DNA from: Ignavibacteriaceae bacterium
GTDB taxonomy: Bacteria; Bacteroidota; Ignavibacteria; Ignavibacteriales; Ignavibacteriaceae
Assembly: GCA_008933765.1 (NCBI GenBank)
Contig: WBUK01000015.1
Coordinates: 1 to 64,000, forward strand
DNA length: 64,000 bases
Reading direction: 5' to 3'
Made by a program: the position numbers and the translations under genes. The notes under the pieces are model-generated. The model did not search any database. It was not told the DNA's origin and saw nothing but the letters and a program-made list of their open reading frames with translations. Below are positions 55,083 through 64,000 of the stretch, one piece after another (the first letter of the stretch is position 1; each line of letters starts with the position of its first letter).

Positions 55083-57291
55083 CCCAATCCTCTTCAGGTG
55101 GTGTCTCTAAGTAGAGTTTCGATCTTTCGATATAAACTTTGGAGGGACCGTCACCAGGATCGATATTAAGTGCCTCGGTGAACCCTTTAATAGCGTCCTG
55201 AAAATCCCGGTTACGGTATTTTTCCATTGCTTCAGTATAGAGTTTGACGCATTTTATGCGACTTTCGGGCAGATGTTCATTTGCATCGGCAATAAGTTCA
55301 TACACTTTTACGGGATGCGTTTTACCTTTGACCACAAGCAGGTCAAGCTCGCGGGTTACGAACTCATTTTTTACAAGTTCGTATGTCGAGTCAGCAATCA
55401 TAATAAAAGTTCCGTATGCTTTGTTAGCGCCCTCCAAGCGTGAAGCAAGGTTAACATTATCACCCATAAGGGTATAGTCGAACCTTTGCGAGCCGCCGAC
55501 ATTTCCAACAACCATATCACCGGTGTTAATACCGATTCTCATTTGGATCAGGGGTTTGCCCTCAGCCTCCCAACCTTTTCTCAGTTCATTCATAATTTTT
55601 TGCTGCTGAAGAGCTGTTCTGCAGGCAAGCTGAGCGTGGTTTTCCAAAGGAATTGGCGCTCCCCAGAACGCCATTACTGCATCCCCGATATATTTATCGA
55701 GCGTGCCGTGGTTTGCCATAACCACATCGGTCATGGCGCTTAAATATTGATTCAGAAATTTCACCAAATCTTCCGGATCCATTGTCTCCGAGAAAGTGGA
55801 AAAGCCGGCAATATCAGAGAAAAATACGGTGAGATATTTCTTTTCGCCACCGAGACGGAGTTTTTCCGGGTCGGCGATTAACTGGTCAACCATTGATTTA
55901 TCGACATATTGCGAAAACATTCCCTTAATCTGGGTTTTCTGCCGTCTTTCAAGTATAAAGTGCAATGCCGTACTTGAAATGTATCCGAGGAAGATACCGA
56001 CATCAATGCCGACATAAGAAAGAAGCAGCTTCTGTGAATTGAACAGGTAGTTGGAAATTTCAAAAATTCCGAAAACTAATAGGAAAATCACTAAAACACT
56101 CGCAATTTCCAACAACCAACCAATGCGGAATTTTATTTCCCTCAACCCGGAAGAGATGAAAAAGCTAATGAAAACAAAAACTATTATCAGCAGGATTTCA
56201 CCCCACTCGGGGAAACGCTCGATGTAGTTGTTATCGATTACATTCTGAATAACATTAGCGTGGAACTCGACCCCGTACAGAGTGTTACTTCCCGAAGTTT
56301 CATCAGAAGAAAATGCCACCTGCACAACATCACGGTCTTCTTCCAATGTTGAGCCAATAAGAACTATTTTGTCTTTAAATCTTCCATCGTGTAGGATGCC
56401 CGACACGGGGTCGTCCCACATATTTACAGGTTCACCAAGTTCAATCTCTTCTTTAGTGTTGAACGAAGAATCATCCAAAACATCTGCAAAATCAACACGG
56501 GGGAATTTGCCCGAGGGACCGTATATATTCACCAACATCGAGATTTTGTCGTATCTTGGTATTTCGTGCCCGGCAAGTTTGAAATATCCCGGTTCACGAT
56601 CAGAAAGTTGCAAGGGTTTTAAGCCAAACCATTTGTTCAAAACAGCGAAGCTGAATGTGGGGATACTTCTTTGCGAAGTTTCGGAATAAGCGAAAGGAAG
56701 GTATCTTCTGTGGACGCCGTCGTTATCTGCAATCACCTGAACAATACCGATTGAACTATCGACAGGGAAGAGAAAGCTGCCGTAGTTTTCGTTTTCGCGG
56801 GTTACGGTTGCCTGAACATTTTCTGAAACCTGAACATTTTCATCGAAAGTTTTTCCGGAAACAACAACATTGTGCTTTTCCTGTATTGCCTTGATCAGAG
56901 TGGAGTCATCTTCAGCGGAAAAGGTTAATGGGTTTTCCATCAGAAGATCGATACCAATAGCCTTAACTCCGGCTTCGTTCAGGTTGTGGATAACGCGGGC
57001 GAAAAACTCCCTGGGGAAGGGCCACTTCTTATATTCATCCGGCATACTCTCAAAAGTATTCCGTGTGATCTCTAAAATTATGACATCAGAGGTGCTGTCC
57101 TTAAACGGAACAGCGCCTCTGTTGGTAAATTTTTGATCTATAGATTTGAGTTCAAGTTCTTTAATCTGCCCGATTGAAAGAAAATGGTCGCCGGTGATAA
57201 GAATAGTCAGAACTGCAACAATAGCAGCAGTAATAATTTTTGCAAGCAACCCTGTTCTTTTTTTAGCAGAAGCAGCTTTATCTGAACTCAT
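55054..57291 (-). CDS. CHASE2-domain adenylate/guanylate cyclase
   Basis: 745 aa. Hydrophobic N-terminal helix, extracytoplasmic CHASE2 sensor (about 35-335, with FARVIHNLNEAGVKAIGIDLL and DGRFKDKIVLIGS), three membrane helices (about 345-425) and a class III cyclase domain (about 480-660). Both metal Asp are present (FFSDIAGFST near 491 and GDAVMAFWGAP near 534). The tail has a TPR-like repeat (EAMEKYRNRDFQDAIKGFTEAL). It should make cAMP (or cGMP) in response to an envelope signal. Its 5' end overlaps the outer-membrane protein gene by 14 bases. Confidence 0.95.
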   Translation of the reverse strand: MSSDKAASAKKRTGLLAKIITAAIVAVLTILITGDHFLSIGQIKELELKSIDQKFTNRGAVPFKDSTSDVIILEITRNTFESMPDEYKKWPFPREFFARVIHNLNEAGVKAIGIDLLMENPLTFSAEDDSTLIKAIQEKHNVVVSGKTFDENVQVSENVQATVTRENENYGSFLFPVDSSIGIVQVIADNDGVHRRYLPFAYSETSQRSIPTFSFAVLNKWFGLKPLQLSDREPGYFKLAGHEIPRYDKISMLVNIYGPSGKFPRVDFADVLDDSSFNTKEEIELGEPVNMWDDPVSGILHDGRFKDKIVLIGSTLEEDRDVVQVAFSSDETSGSNTLYGVEFHANVIQNVIDNNYIERFPEWGEILLIIVFVFISFFISSGLREIKFRIGWLLEIASVLVIFLLVFGIFEISNYLFNSQKLLLSYVGIDVGIFLGYISSTALHFILERRQKTQIKGMFSQYVDKSMVDQLIADPEKLRLGGEKKYLTVFFSDIAGFSTFSETMDPEDLVKFLNQYLSAMTDVVMANHGTLDKYIGDAVMAFWGAPIPLENHAQLACRTALQQQKIMNELRKGWEAEGKPLIQMRIGINTGDMVVGNVGGSQRFDYTLMGDNVNLASRLEGANKAYGTFIMIADSTYELVKNEFVTRELDLLVVKGKTHPVKVYELIADANEHLPESRIKCVKLYTEAMEKYRNRDFQDAIKGFTEALNIDPGDGPSKVYIERSKLYLETPPEEDWDGVFKLTTK

Positions 57292-59665
57292 ACCTTGCCG
57301 TTAACCCCGCAATTGAATCGTTAGACACTGCATCATTAATCAGATATCTGAATTGAAATTGCAGTGAGAAATTTTTCAGAATAAAATATTGCGCTGTGGC
57401 GTCAATCGCTGTTCTTTGAATATCACCAAAAGTTGGAGATACTGCCCCGTTCAGAATAAGTTTATTATCCATCAGGTAATATCTTGAGCCTAACACTAAA
57501 GAAGTGATATTAAAAACAGTGGTTACATTTGAAAGCCCGTTAATAATTTCGTTGCTGCTGTAGTTCAAATTAAGAGATGACTGCAGCACCTTGCTCCACT
57601 CGATAGAATAATTCAAACCGAACATGTTGTTGTTGGCGTCGAATTTGTTGATTGTGTTATCAATTCTGCCGGAAAATGAAGCATTAACGGAGAGGTTGTG
57701 GTTGTAACCGGCAAAGAAGCGGTAAGTAACCTGTGCTCCGAATCTGTTTGTGTAGTCGTCAATAGCAAAAAGTGAATCGCTTGCGGTTCTTAAAATGCCG
57801 TTGTTATTTTCATTTCTTGTGAACGATAAGATGAACCCCGGCAGATCGAACGAAGGGTAGTATGATACCGACGCGTTGAAAGTTGTGAAAGAAGTTGTAG
57901 CAAACTTCGTTTTGTTACGGTTATCTTTCAGGTTTTCGTAGCCGAGTGTAACAAACAACTTGTTATCCAAGAGTGAAACCCTGTCGAAAATGTTAATTCC
58001 CGAAACATCAGTTCTTAAGTAGTTATTACCGAACGAAAAATAATCGAACCCGCGGCTGATATATGAACCTTTAAGATAGTTACCGAAGTAATTTAACGAC
58101 AGGCTTGCTTCGTATGCCAAAGAAGAAAGTTCTTCCGGCTTCAACGGGGAAAGGAACTGGTTAAAAGTGATAAACTGGTTGATAATATCTTTAATTTTCT
58201 TGATATCATCAGAACTACCGCCGAAAATTTTCCCTTCGCCGAAAAGTTTATCGATAGTTGAATCGGCAATAGTACCGGTTGCAATATCTTTGTTAATTAC
58301 AGAGAAAGCACCCTGCCCGTAGAGCTGTATGTTTCCGTCGTCAAAATTAAGAGCGAGGTCGGTACCAACGACTAAGTTTTCCTGCGGACCTCTTGTATAA
58401 GCAGCCGAAGCATAGTCATCTTTCGAATGCAAATAGGTTAAGCCGAACTTAAAGGTTTCACCGGCGGTAAAGTAAGGGTTTATCGCCAGCACATCCCTTT
58501 TGAAGGTTCCCTGCTTAATTTCAGCAATACTTCCGTCTGATAACTTCATTAAGTTGGGACCCAACAATGAAGAGTTAGGCGGCAATATATTGAGAATCGA
58601 TCCGTCTATTCCTCTGTTAATTTCGCCATAAGAAGCCTGCAGATTAAAGAAACCTAAGTGAATCGAGCCGTTAACGCCACGAACCCTTTTACCGTTCATT
58701 ATCAGTGATTGGTAACTTGGTGTATAGTCACCACCGATGATATTGAAATATTCGTTAGAAATGCTGACTTTATATCTGTTGTAAGGCTGCAGGTAGCCTT
58801 TTTCTTCAGAAGTTGCATAGACCGAGGCGTCCAAGTCAAAGCCGCCGTATGTTGCTTTTCCATCAAACGAAAAATTGTTATACCAGTTATTGTTATCGCG
58901 AACATTTTCGTTTCGTGACTCAGCGCGAACATTAAAGAAATATTTGAAAGAAGTACCTTCAACCCTGCCGCCCAATTCATCGGTGACATCAAAACCTGAG
59001 TACAAGGAGTGATAAGCAGTTCCGTCTTCTTTGTAGAGTTCAACTCTCATCGAGTTAACAGAGCCTTTTTTTAGGTTAGAAGCAAGTTCCTCTCCGGCAA
59101 GAATGATAAGGTCATCAGCAAACAAAGCAGAAGAAGTAACATCAGTGCCGTTGATATAAATTTTAGTTTTGGTTTTGTCAACAGATTCGTCCGCTTTTAA
59201 AAGCGAAAGAGTTATAAGTGCCTCATCTGCAGAGAGTTCCGTACCCGGATCGGGGCTTAGAACCAACACTTCGTCATCTTTTTCTGATCTGGGCTGAACC
59301 TGCACCATCAAGTAATTTTGGTTTACGGCGTCAATTGGGTAATATTCGGTTGTGTTGTTTCTGGTGGAAACAATAAAATAGTATTCGAGTGAAGGGACTT
59401 TAATTTTTTCCCCCGGAATAGTAACCTCAGCTTTGGGTCCCCAGATATCCATCTCGACTCTTACGAACTCCGATGCGCCGAAAACACGATATGCGAGAGT
59501 TATCTCGGAAATATCATTAGTGTTGAGCAGGTCAGCTTTAAAAGTGAGTGCTGCTCCCTCTTTTGCATCTGACAACTTAACGCTCGAGATATAATTGCTG
59601 ACCTGAGCAAATAAAGCCACCGGAAAAAATACAAAAAGGCTTATCTTAAGTAGATGTCTTAACAT
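57278..59665 (-). CDS. Predicted outer-membrane beta-barrel protein, unknown function
   Basis: 795 aa with a signal peptide at about 1-20. The N-terminal ~230 residues have beta-sandwich character and a C-terminal region from about 240 to the end has many amphipathic strands (alternating aromatic and polar residues, as in YDLDASVYATSEEKGYLQPY-like patterns) and ends in TARYEFR, typical of an outer-membrane barrel. I do not recognise a named family. Good Shine-Dalgarno (GGAGG). It is coupled to the cyclase and precedes it in the operon. Confidence 0.75.
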   Translation of the reverse strand: MLRHLLKISLFVFFPVALFAQVSNYISSVKLSDAKEGAALTFKADLLNTNDISEITLAYRVFGASEFVRVEMDIWGPKAEVTIPGEKIKVPSLEYYFIVSTRNNTTEYYPIDAVNQNYLMVQVQPRSEKDDEVLVLSPDPGTELSADEALITLSLLKADESVDKTKTKIYINGTDVTSSALFADDLIILAGEELASNLKKGSVNSMRVELYKEDGTAYHSLYSGFDVTDELGGRVEGTSFKYFFNVRAESRNENVRDNNNWYNNFSFDGKATYGGFDLDASVYATSEEKGYLQPYNRYKVSISNEYFNIIGGDYTPSYQSLIMNGKRVRGVNGSIHLGFFNLQASYGEINRGIDGSILNILPPNSSLLGPNLMKLSDGSIAEIKQGTFKRDVLAINPYFTAGETFKFGLTYLHSKDDYASAAYTRGPQENLVVGTDLALNFDDGNIQLYGQGAFSVINKDIATGTIADSTIDKLFGEGKIFGGSSDDIKKIKDIINQFITFNQFLSPLKPEELSSLAYEASLSLNYFGNYLKGSYISRGFDYFSFGNNYLRTDVSGINIFDRVSLLDNKLFVTLGYENLKDNRNKTKFATTSFTTFNASVSYYPSFDLPGFILSFTRNENNNGILRTASDSLFAIDDYTNRFGAQVTYRFFAGYNHNLSVNASFSGRIDNTINKFDANNNMFGLNYSIEWSKVLQSSLNLNYSSNEIINGLSNVTTVFNITSLVLGSRYYLMDNKLILNGAVSPTFGDIQRTAIDATAQYFILKNFSLQFQFRYLINDAVSNDSIAGLTARYEFR

Positions 59666-59769
59666 AATGGTAAACCTCCGGGTTAAAATGAAGAATTTTG
59701 ATTAAAAAAATAAAAAACAAACTGAATTTACAAAATTGCGGTAATAAAATATAGAAATGAGCAAAAAAA

Positions 59770-59806
59770 AAAGCCGCCAATCAAAAAAATAATGAAAGGC
59801 GGCTTT
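59770..59806 (-). terminator. Intrinsic terminator after the FecR gene
   Basis: AAAGCCGCC (59770-59778) pairs with GGCGGCTTT (59798-59806) around a 19-base A-rich loop; on the minus strand the hairpin is followed by a T-run (the A-run at 59763-59772 on plus). It separates the FecR/exported pair from the barrel-cyclase-rlpA genes. Confidence 0.85.
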
Positions 59807-59820
59807 CTTCATAAGGGATT

Positions 59821-60498
59821 TTAATCTGTCAGATATTCGATAATCAAGTCACCCTGTGGTGTCTTAAGAATCACTTTTCTCACATTAGTTTTGGTTGAGT
59901 TATTGTATTCTTGTTTTTGTTTTTCGGTCATTTCACCGGCTTGAATTGTACCATCAGAAGTAACAGTACAGCCCATTCCTTCCTGGAGTTCATAGGTATC
60001 TTTTTTACCAAGTTGTGCCTCGCAGAAAAGCTTTCCTTCCATCAGGTAAACATTAGTAGTGTCGTTATCGTATCCGAAAAGAAATTCAGTACCACGAACC
60101 GACGCCACGAGTGTCGGGGATTTAACTTTGAAATCTTGCTGGTCTTGTTTGGTAACCGAAGCGTTAACCGTCCCTTTGCCGATATCAACAGTTTTAGAGA
60201 CATTTTTACCATTTTTCGTGACGGAAATTGTTACCTGAGAATTTTCTCTGACTTTCAGGACGGAATTGTCGGTAAATTTAAGAACAATAAGAGCTTTCCC
60301 GGAAGTTTTCACCATATCGTTGGTTGAAAGCGCCTGCCCGACCTTCAAGGTAGTCCAGCTTCCTGAAGCCGGTTTATATTGAGCGGAATTAACCACTTTT
60401 GTAACCACCGCAGCCGGAGCCGGCGGCATTTCCGTTGCGCCGGAAAGAAAGAAGACCGCAAACGAAAGGATGCAAAAATTTACAAAATATTTTTTCAT
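59821..60498 (-). CDS. FecR-domain periplasmic protein
   Basis: 225 aa with a signal peptide at about 1-21. The FecR core is about 45-165: KVGQALSTNDMVKTSGKALIVLKFTDNSVLKVRENSQV, then VKSPTLVASVRGTEFLFGYD. It lacks a transmembrane anchor and a DUF4974 domain, so it is not a normal sigma-factor regulator; stand-alone FecR proteins of this kind occur near CHASE2 and CHAT genes. It is followed downstream by a terminator. Confidence 0.9.
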   Translation of the reverse strand: MKKYFVNFCILSFAVFFLSGATEMPPAPAAVVTKVVNSAQYKPASGSWTTLKVGQALSTNDMVKTSGKALIVLKFTDNSVLKVRENSQVTISVTKNGKNVSKTVDIGKGTVNASVTKQDQQDFKVKSPTLVASVRGTEFLFGYDNDTTNVYLMEGKLFCEAQLGKKDTYELQEGMGCTVTSDGTIQAGEMTEKQKQEYNNSTKTNVRKVILKTPQGDLIIEYLTD

Positions 60499-60515
60499 GG
60501 AATTACTCTCTGAAC

Positions 60516-61562
60516 TTATTGCTGAATGTAAATATTGCTTAAAATATCAGGATTTGCAATGATCATGTTAAGAATATTCAAAAATTCGTTAACATTAATT
60601 GACTGCCCTGCGTCACCCTGATAACCGGTGATTGACGAACCATATTGCACAAGGAATTGCTGCACTTCGGGGGAAACTAAGTTTGGAGGCAGAAACGACA
60701 TCAGCGATGTAATCAGCTGGGCAACAACTGATGATTGCGGAGCGTCAGGGTTAGCAATCTGGAAAAGAATTATGTTACTGTTTAATTCCTGAACGGACTG
60801 TGCACCCGGAACAACTGCAGTTACCCTTACAACCACGAAATCACCGGGACGCCATGGGTTTTGCGACTGCAAAGAAGCAAGGTTGTTAACCTGTGTTACA
60901 CTTCCTACATCAACATTTTCTATACAAGGTATTCCATTTTCAAGTGCTGCTTCGAGTGAAGCGGGAATGGAAGTAACGCGCACAGCTTTAATTCTGTATG
61001 AAGTGGCACCAATAACCGGATTCCATGAAGCGGGCACGGCATTCTCGGGGTACGACATTAACTGAACCGGTTGTATCATAGCAAGAGTAGCCGTTGGGTT
61101 GGTGAACTCTCTGTTTTCGGTAGCAGCACCAAGAAAGTTTCCGTTTGCATCGTATAATTCCACAGTGATTCTATAACTACCTACCGTAACACCTTTTGCC
61201 AGTGCATCCTGCAGCAAATCGTTATTTGATGTTTCATCAAAAACTGTGATCTCTGAGTTACACAGATCGGTACTGTAGAAATCCCGGATCGTGAAAGGGT
61301 TAGTCTGCATTCTATAGACTTCTGAATAGTTATTTTTCCCTATATCTTTCCATTCAAATTTTGCTTTAATATAGCCTTGAATACCTTTAGGATTCAGGCG
61401 AACAAGGAACACTTCCGGTGCTCCGCACAAATCTTTAGCGTTAATGAATTGTGTTAAGTCCACCGTTGGCAGTGGGTTCACAATCTGAATCTGCACTGCC
61501 TGAGAGAATGCAGAAAAAGAGAGCAAAAGAGAAAAAACAATGATGATCATTCGATTTTTCAT
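60516..61562 (-). CDS. Exported protein of unknown function
   Basis: 348 aa with a signal peptide at about 1-20 (FSLLLSFSAFSQ). The body is beta-rich, with a fibronectin-like middle part (SYPENAVPASWNPVIGATSYRIKAV) and a Gln/Asn-rich C-terminus. I do not recognise a domain. Good Shine-Dalgarno (GGAGG, spacing about 5). It is transcribed 18 bp upstream of the FecR gene, so the two are likely co-transcribed. Confidence 0.75.
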   Translation of the reverse strand: MKNRMIIIVFSLLLSFSAFSQAVQIQIVNPLPTVDLTQFINAKDLCGAPEVFLVRLNPKGIQGYIKAKFEWKDIGKNNYSEVYRMQTNPFTIRDFYSTDLCNSEITVFDETSNNDLLQDALAKGVTVGSYRITVELYDANGNFLGAATENREFTNPTATLAMIQPVQLMSYPENAVPASWNPVIGATSYRIKAVRVTSIPASLEAALENGIPCIENVDVGSVTQVNNLASLQSQNPWRPGDFVVVRVTAVVPGAQSVQELNSNIILFQIANPDAPQSSVVAQLITSLMSFLPPNLVSPEVQQFLVQYGSSITGYQGDAGQSINVNEFLNILNMIIANPDILSNIYIQQ

Positions 61563-61838
61563 GGGTCCTCCGTTGATTATTAAAACTCAGTGATACAATC
61601 CACAGAATACTGTGAAAAAGAATTTGAATTCTAAATATTCTTGATTAAATTGTATAAACGATTATTGCACACTTATAAAGTACGAAATAACCAAAACTTA
61701 CAATGCCAAATTATGGACGATAAATCAACTTATTTGTGATACAGGTTTAAAAAGCCAATGAACTTGACTGAGATCACAAACAATAGTAAAATAAAATCTC
61801 CGGCAAACAATTTAATAAATATTCATAAGATTTCCTCA

Positions 61839-64000
61839 ATGAAAAAAAATTTCTTTTTAGTTTTTTTGTTTTTTCAGGTGGTTTTTGCCGGTCCGGGGGA
61901 TGCCGGCAAATTAGTTGATCAGGCGAAAGCTCTGTTGGATCAGGCAAAGTATCAGGAAGCGGAAAAGATTATCATACAAGCACTTGAGGCGTCTGATAAA
62001 GAAAAAGACAACTATAACTTAGTTCGGAGCACCAAACTGCTCGGTACGCTTTATTACAACTATCGGGAACTTGCCGCAGCTGAAAGTTTTTTTGAGTTGG
62101 CTGATTCGTTAGTCAGCGCTTTTTTCCCGGGTAAACTTACCCCCGAAATTGAAGAAGAACTTTACAACATCAGGAACAATCTTGCGATTACTCTAATGGA
62201 ATCAGCCAGGAAGTCTTCTGTTTCAGGCAACCTTCAAAAAGCTGAGGATATATTCACGGATGTTCTTGATTACTACAAAGAACAAAACAACGACGCAGGA
62301 ATTGCTGCCGTGCTTTCGAATTTGGGAATACTTTACAGGTTAGACGCTGTTTCCGACCCTGAAGGTGATAATTTTGCCGGCACTTTGCGCGACGCATTGG
62401 ATGTTCTTGAAAAAGCTGAGGATTATGCGGATAGAACCGGGGATAAAAACCAATTGAGTAACATTTGGTCAAATCGGGGGATAACCTATCAGTTGCTCGG
62501 CATGTTGGATAGCGCCGCATATTTTCTTAAAAAAAGCATCACTGAGTTTGGCGAAACCGGTAACGAATACTGGGCTTCCATAACTTCTCTCAGGCTTGGA
62601 TATCTTTACATAGAAACGGCTGCCGTAAATGAGAAGGATTCAGCTTTAAGAGGTGAAGGGATTAAATTATTAAGAGAGAATATTTTGAAATTAGAGGATT
62701 TCCGCTCGAAATTGGGTGATGAAAGGGGTAGAGCGCTTTTCTTGGATGACCTCACAAACTACTATGTGTTGCTAATTAACGAGCTTTTTAAGGATAAAGA
62801 TACCGAGGGGATGTTTAACCTTGCGGAGATGGTTAAATCACGCTCTTTCATTGATATGCTTTCAACCAAGGCTTCGGGGTTGGAAGAGAACATACCGGAA
62901 AATCTAAAAACACTTTTAGCCGAAAAAAAAGAGATTGAAACCATTTTTAGGGATTCGCTTTGGGTGTTTGCTTACACACAAAATTTTGAACGGTTCATTT
63001 CGTTAGTTAACGAATACTCAAAGATTTATCAGGAGCAGGAAGAACTTCAACCAAACCTGCAGACATTAGTGAGCGAAGAAACGATTAAATTACACGATTT
63101 TCAGAAATTGCTCGACGACAGCACTGCCGTTGTTGAGTTTTTTGTCGGGAATAGTGCCGTTTATTCATTTTTAATAACCAATAAATCAGCTGAGGTATTC
63201 AGAGCGAAAGATACACCGCAGAGAATCGATTCTCTCGTTACAAAAATTTTGGCGGATATAGAGGAATTTTCCAACAAGAGGGAAAGATTCGTTTCGTTAG
63301 AGGCAATCAACCACCGGTTTGATGACCTTGACAGCGCCGACTATGCACGGATGTGGTTCAACTCAAATGCGGACAGAGCGCTTCAATATCAACTGTTTAA
63401 TTTATATCAAAATATCATTGGAAATGCTGCAAATAAAACCCTGCGGGACTATCGCAGGGTGATAGTTATTCCGCACGGGTTTTTGCACAGTATGCCGTTT
63501 GCCGCATTGGTTTCAGATTTTGGGAACCTTGATAACACGAACAGCCGGCATATAGCCCGCCCAAAATACTGGATAGAAGAAAAGGAGATACTTACAATTC
63601 CTTCCGCCTCTTCACTGCCATTTCTGCTAAAATCGGGCAGAGATGACGACGGTACGATAATGATAATCGGCAACCCGGTTTACCCGACGAAAGACCCGAC
63701 ACTTCCCTTTGCAGAGAAAGAGGCTAAAAGCATTGCAAAGCATTTTGACCCTGAGAAAACTCTGTTGCTGATTGGGCAAGACGCTACTGAAACAAAGATT
63801 AAAAAAGAAGCAAAGAATTTTGATATTATCCACTTTGCAACACACGGCGTGTATAAAGATGATGCGCTTCAAAGCTACATTCTTTCTACGAAAACTGACA
63901 CTGATGATGGGTTTTTAAGAGCTTCGGAAATTTTTAAGATGAAACTTAATTCAAATCTCGTAGTATTAAGTGCATGTCTTTCCGGTAAAATTGGTTCATT
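61839..64000 (+). CDS. TPR-CHAT protease-like protein (cut by window end)
   Basis: At least 720 aa, ATG at 61839, signal peptide about 1-17 (FLVFLFFQVVFAG). TPR helices about 20-280 (AKALLDQAKYQEAEKIIIQAL). A CHAT domain starts near 425, with FVGNSAVYSFLI, HGFLHSMPFAALV, the catalytic HFATHG (His about 669) and the nucleophile in LSACLSG (Cys about 713). CHAT peptidases are caspase-like; some act in defence or cell-death pathways, others are of unknown role. Divergent from the exported/FecR/cyclase genes, across a gene-free gap of about 275 bp. The 3' end lies outside the window. Confidence 0.88.
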   Translation, partial: MKKNFFLVFLFFQVVFAGPGDAGKLVDQAKALLDQAKYQEAEKIIIQALEASDKEKDNYNLVRSTKLLGTLYYNYRELAAAESFFELADSLVSAFFPGKLTPEIEEELYNIRNNLAITLMESARKSSVSGNLQKAEDIFTDVLDYYKEQNNDAGIAAVLSNLGILYRLDAVSDPEGDNFAGTLRDALDVLEKAEDYADRTGDKNQLSNIWSNRGITYQLLGMLDSAAYFLKKSITEFGETGNEYWASITSLRLGYLYIETAAVNEKDSALRGEGIKLLRENILKLEDFRSKLGDERGRALFLDDLTNYYVLLINELFKDKDTEGMFNLAEMVKSRSFIDMLSTKASGLEENIPENLKTLLAEKKEIETIFRDSLWVFAYTQNFERFISLVNEYSKIYQEQEELQPNLQTLVSEETIKLHDFQKLLDDSTAVVEFFVGNSAVYSFLITNKSAEVFRAKDTPQRIDSLVTKILADIEEFSNKRERFVSLEAINHRFDDLDSADYARMWFNSNADRALQYQLFNLYQNIIGNAANKTLRDYRRVIVIPHGFLHSMPFAALVSDFGNLDNTNSRHIARPKYWIEEKEILTIPSASSLPFLLKSGRDDDGTIMIIGNPVYPTKDPTLPFAEKEAKSIAKHFDPEKTLLLIGQDATETKIKKEAKNFDIIHFATHGVYKDDALQSYILSTKTDTDDGFLRASEIFKMKLNSNLVVLSACLSGKIGS

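Noticed and set aside
1-64000. tRNA or rRNA genes, insertion sequences, prophage
   Set aside because: None recognised on reading the gaps; no transposase, integrase or phage structural gene appears.

Overview
The window looks like chromosome from a Gram-negative member of the Bacteroidota/Chlorobiota/Ignavibacteriota group, most likely an Ignavibacteria-like organism. This is inferred from content. Two secreted proteins end in the type IX secretion (T9SS) sorting domain with the typical YPNPFNP start. Kdo and lipopolysaccharide-transport genes (kdsA, kdsD/kpsF, lptC, an OstA-like gene, lptB) show an outer membrane. One promoter-like site has the TAnnTTTG -7 box of Bacteroidota. No rRNA, tRNA, insertion sequence, phage gene or CRISPR array was seen.

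Layout. 0.1-5.6 kb: two tandem paralogues, each with a signal peptide, PEGA repeats and a C-terminal formylglycine-generating-enzyme (FGE)/C-type-lectin-like domain. Their last ~40 codons differ almost only at first and second codon positions and mostly at sites with an A in one copy. Each is followed by the same 128-bp GC-rich block with two perfect hairpins. This is the signature of targets of a diversity-generating retroelement (DGR). No reverse transcriptase or template repeat is in the window. 5.6-14.3 kb: mazG, then a co-directional run ridA-like, DUF1624-like membrane protein, ruvB, kdsA, kdsD/kpsF, lptC, ostA-like, lptB (DNA recombination plus lipopolysaccharide precursor synthesis and export). 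14.3-30.2 kb: housekeeping genes: recQ, ymdB, folD, deoC, a HicB-like ORF, a TrmH-family methylase, aroA, an M1 peptidase, an MFS exporter, thyA, folA, mutL. 30.2-37 kb: a T9SS-exported propeller protein next to a propeller-sensor histidine kinase and its LytTR regulator. 37-44.4 kb: an acyl-CoA mutase large subunit, a UbiA-type prenyltransferase, a repeat-rich lipoprotein, a CNNM/CorC transporter, a DCC protein and a CotH-kinase T9SS protein. 44.6-50.3 kb: a fur-feoA-feoB iron unit, an MBL hydrolase, a PD40 propeller and an esterase. 50.4-54.4 kb: a hybrid kinase, a GT2 glycosyltransferase and an O-antigen-ligase-like protein. 54.4-64 kb: a minus-strand cluster (RlpA, CHASE2 adenylate cyclase, outer-membrane barrel, FecR, exported protein) divergent from a TPR-CHAT protease-like protein cut by the window end.

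A second genome-wide trait is visible. Many intergenic gaps hold degenerate tandem duplications with periods near 38-42 or 70-72 bp, and some run into gene ends (lptB, the lipoprotein at 40 kb). The main points for follow-up are the orphan DGR-type target pair, the CHASE2/FecR/CHAT neighbourhood, the mutase with a non-methylmalonyl active-site signature, and these tandem arrays.
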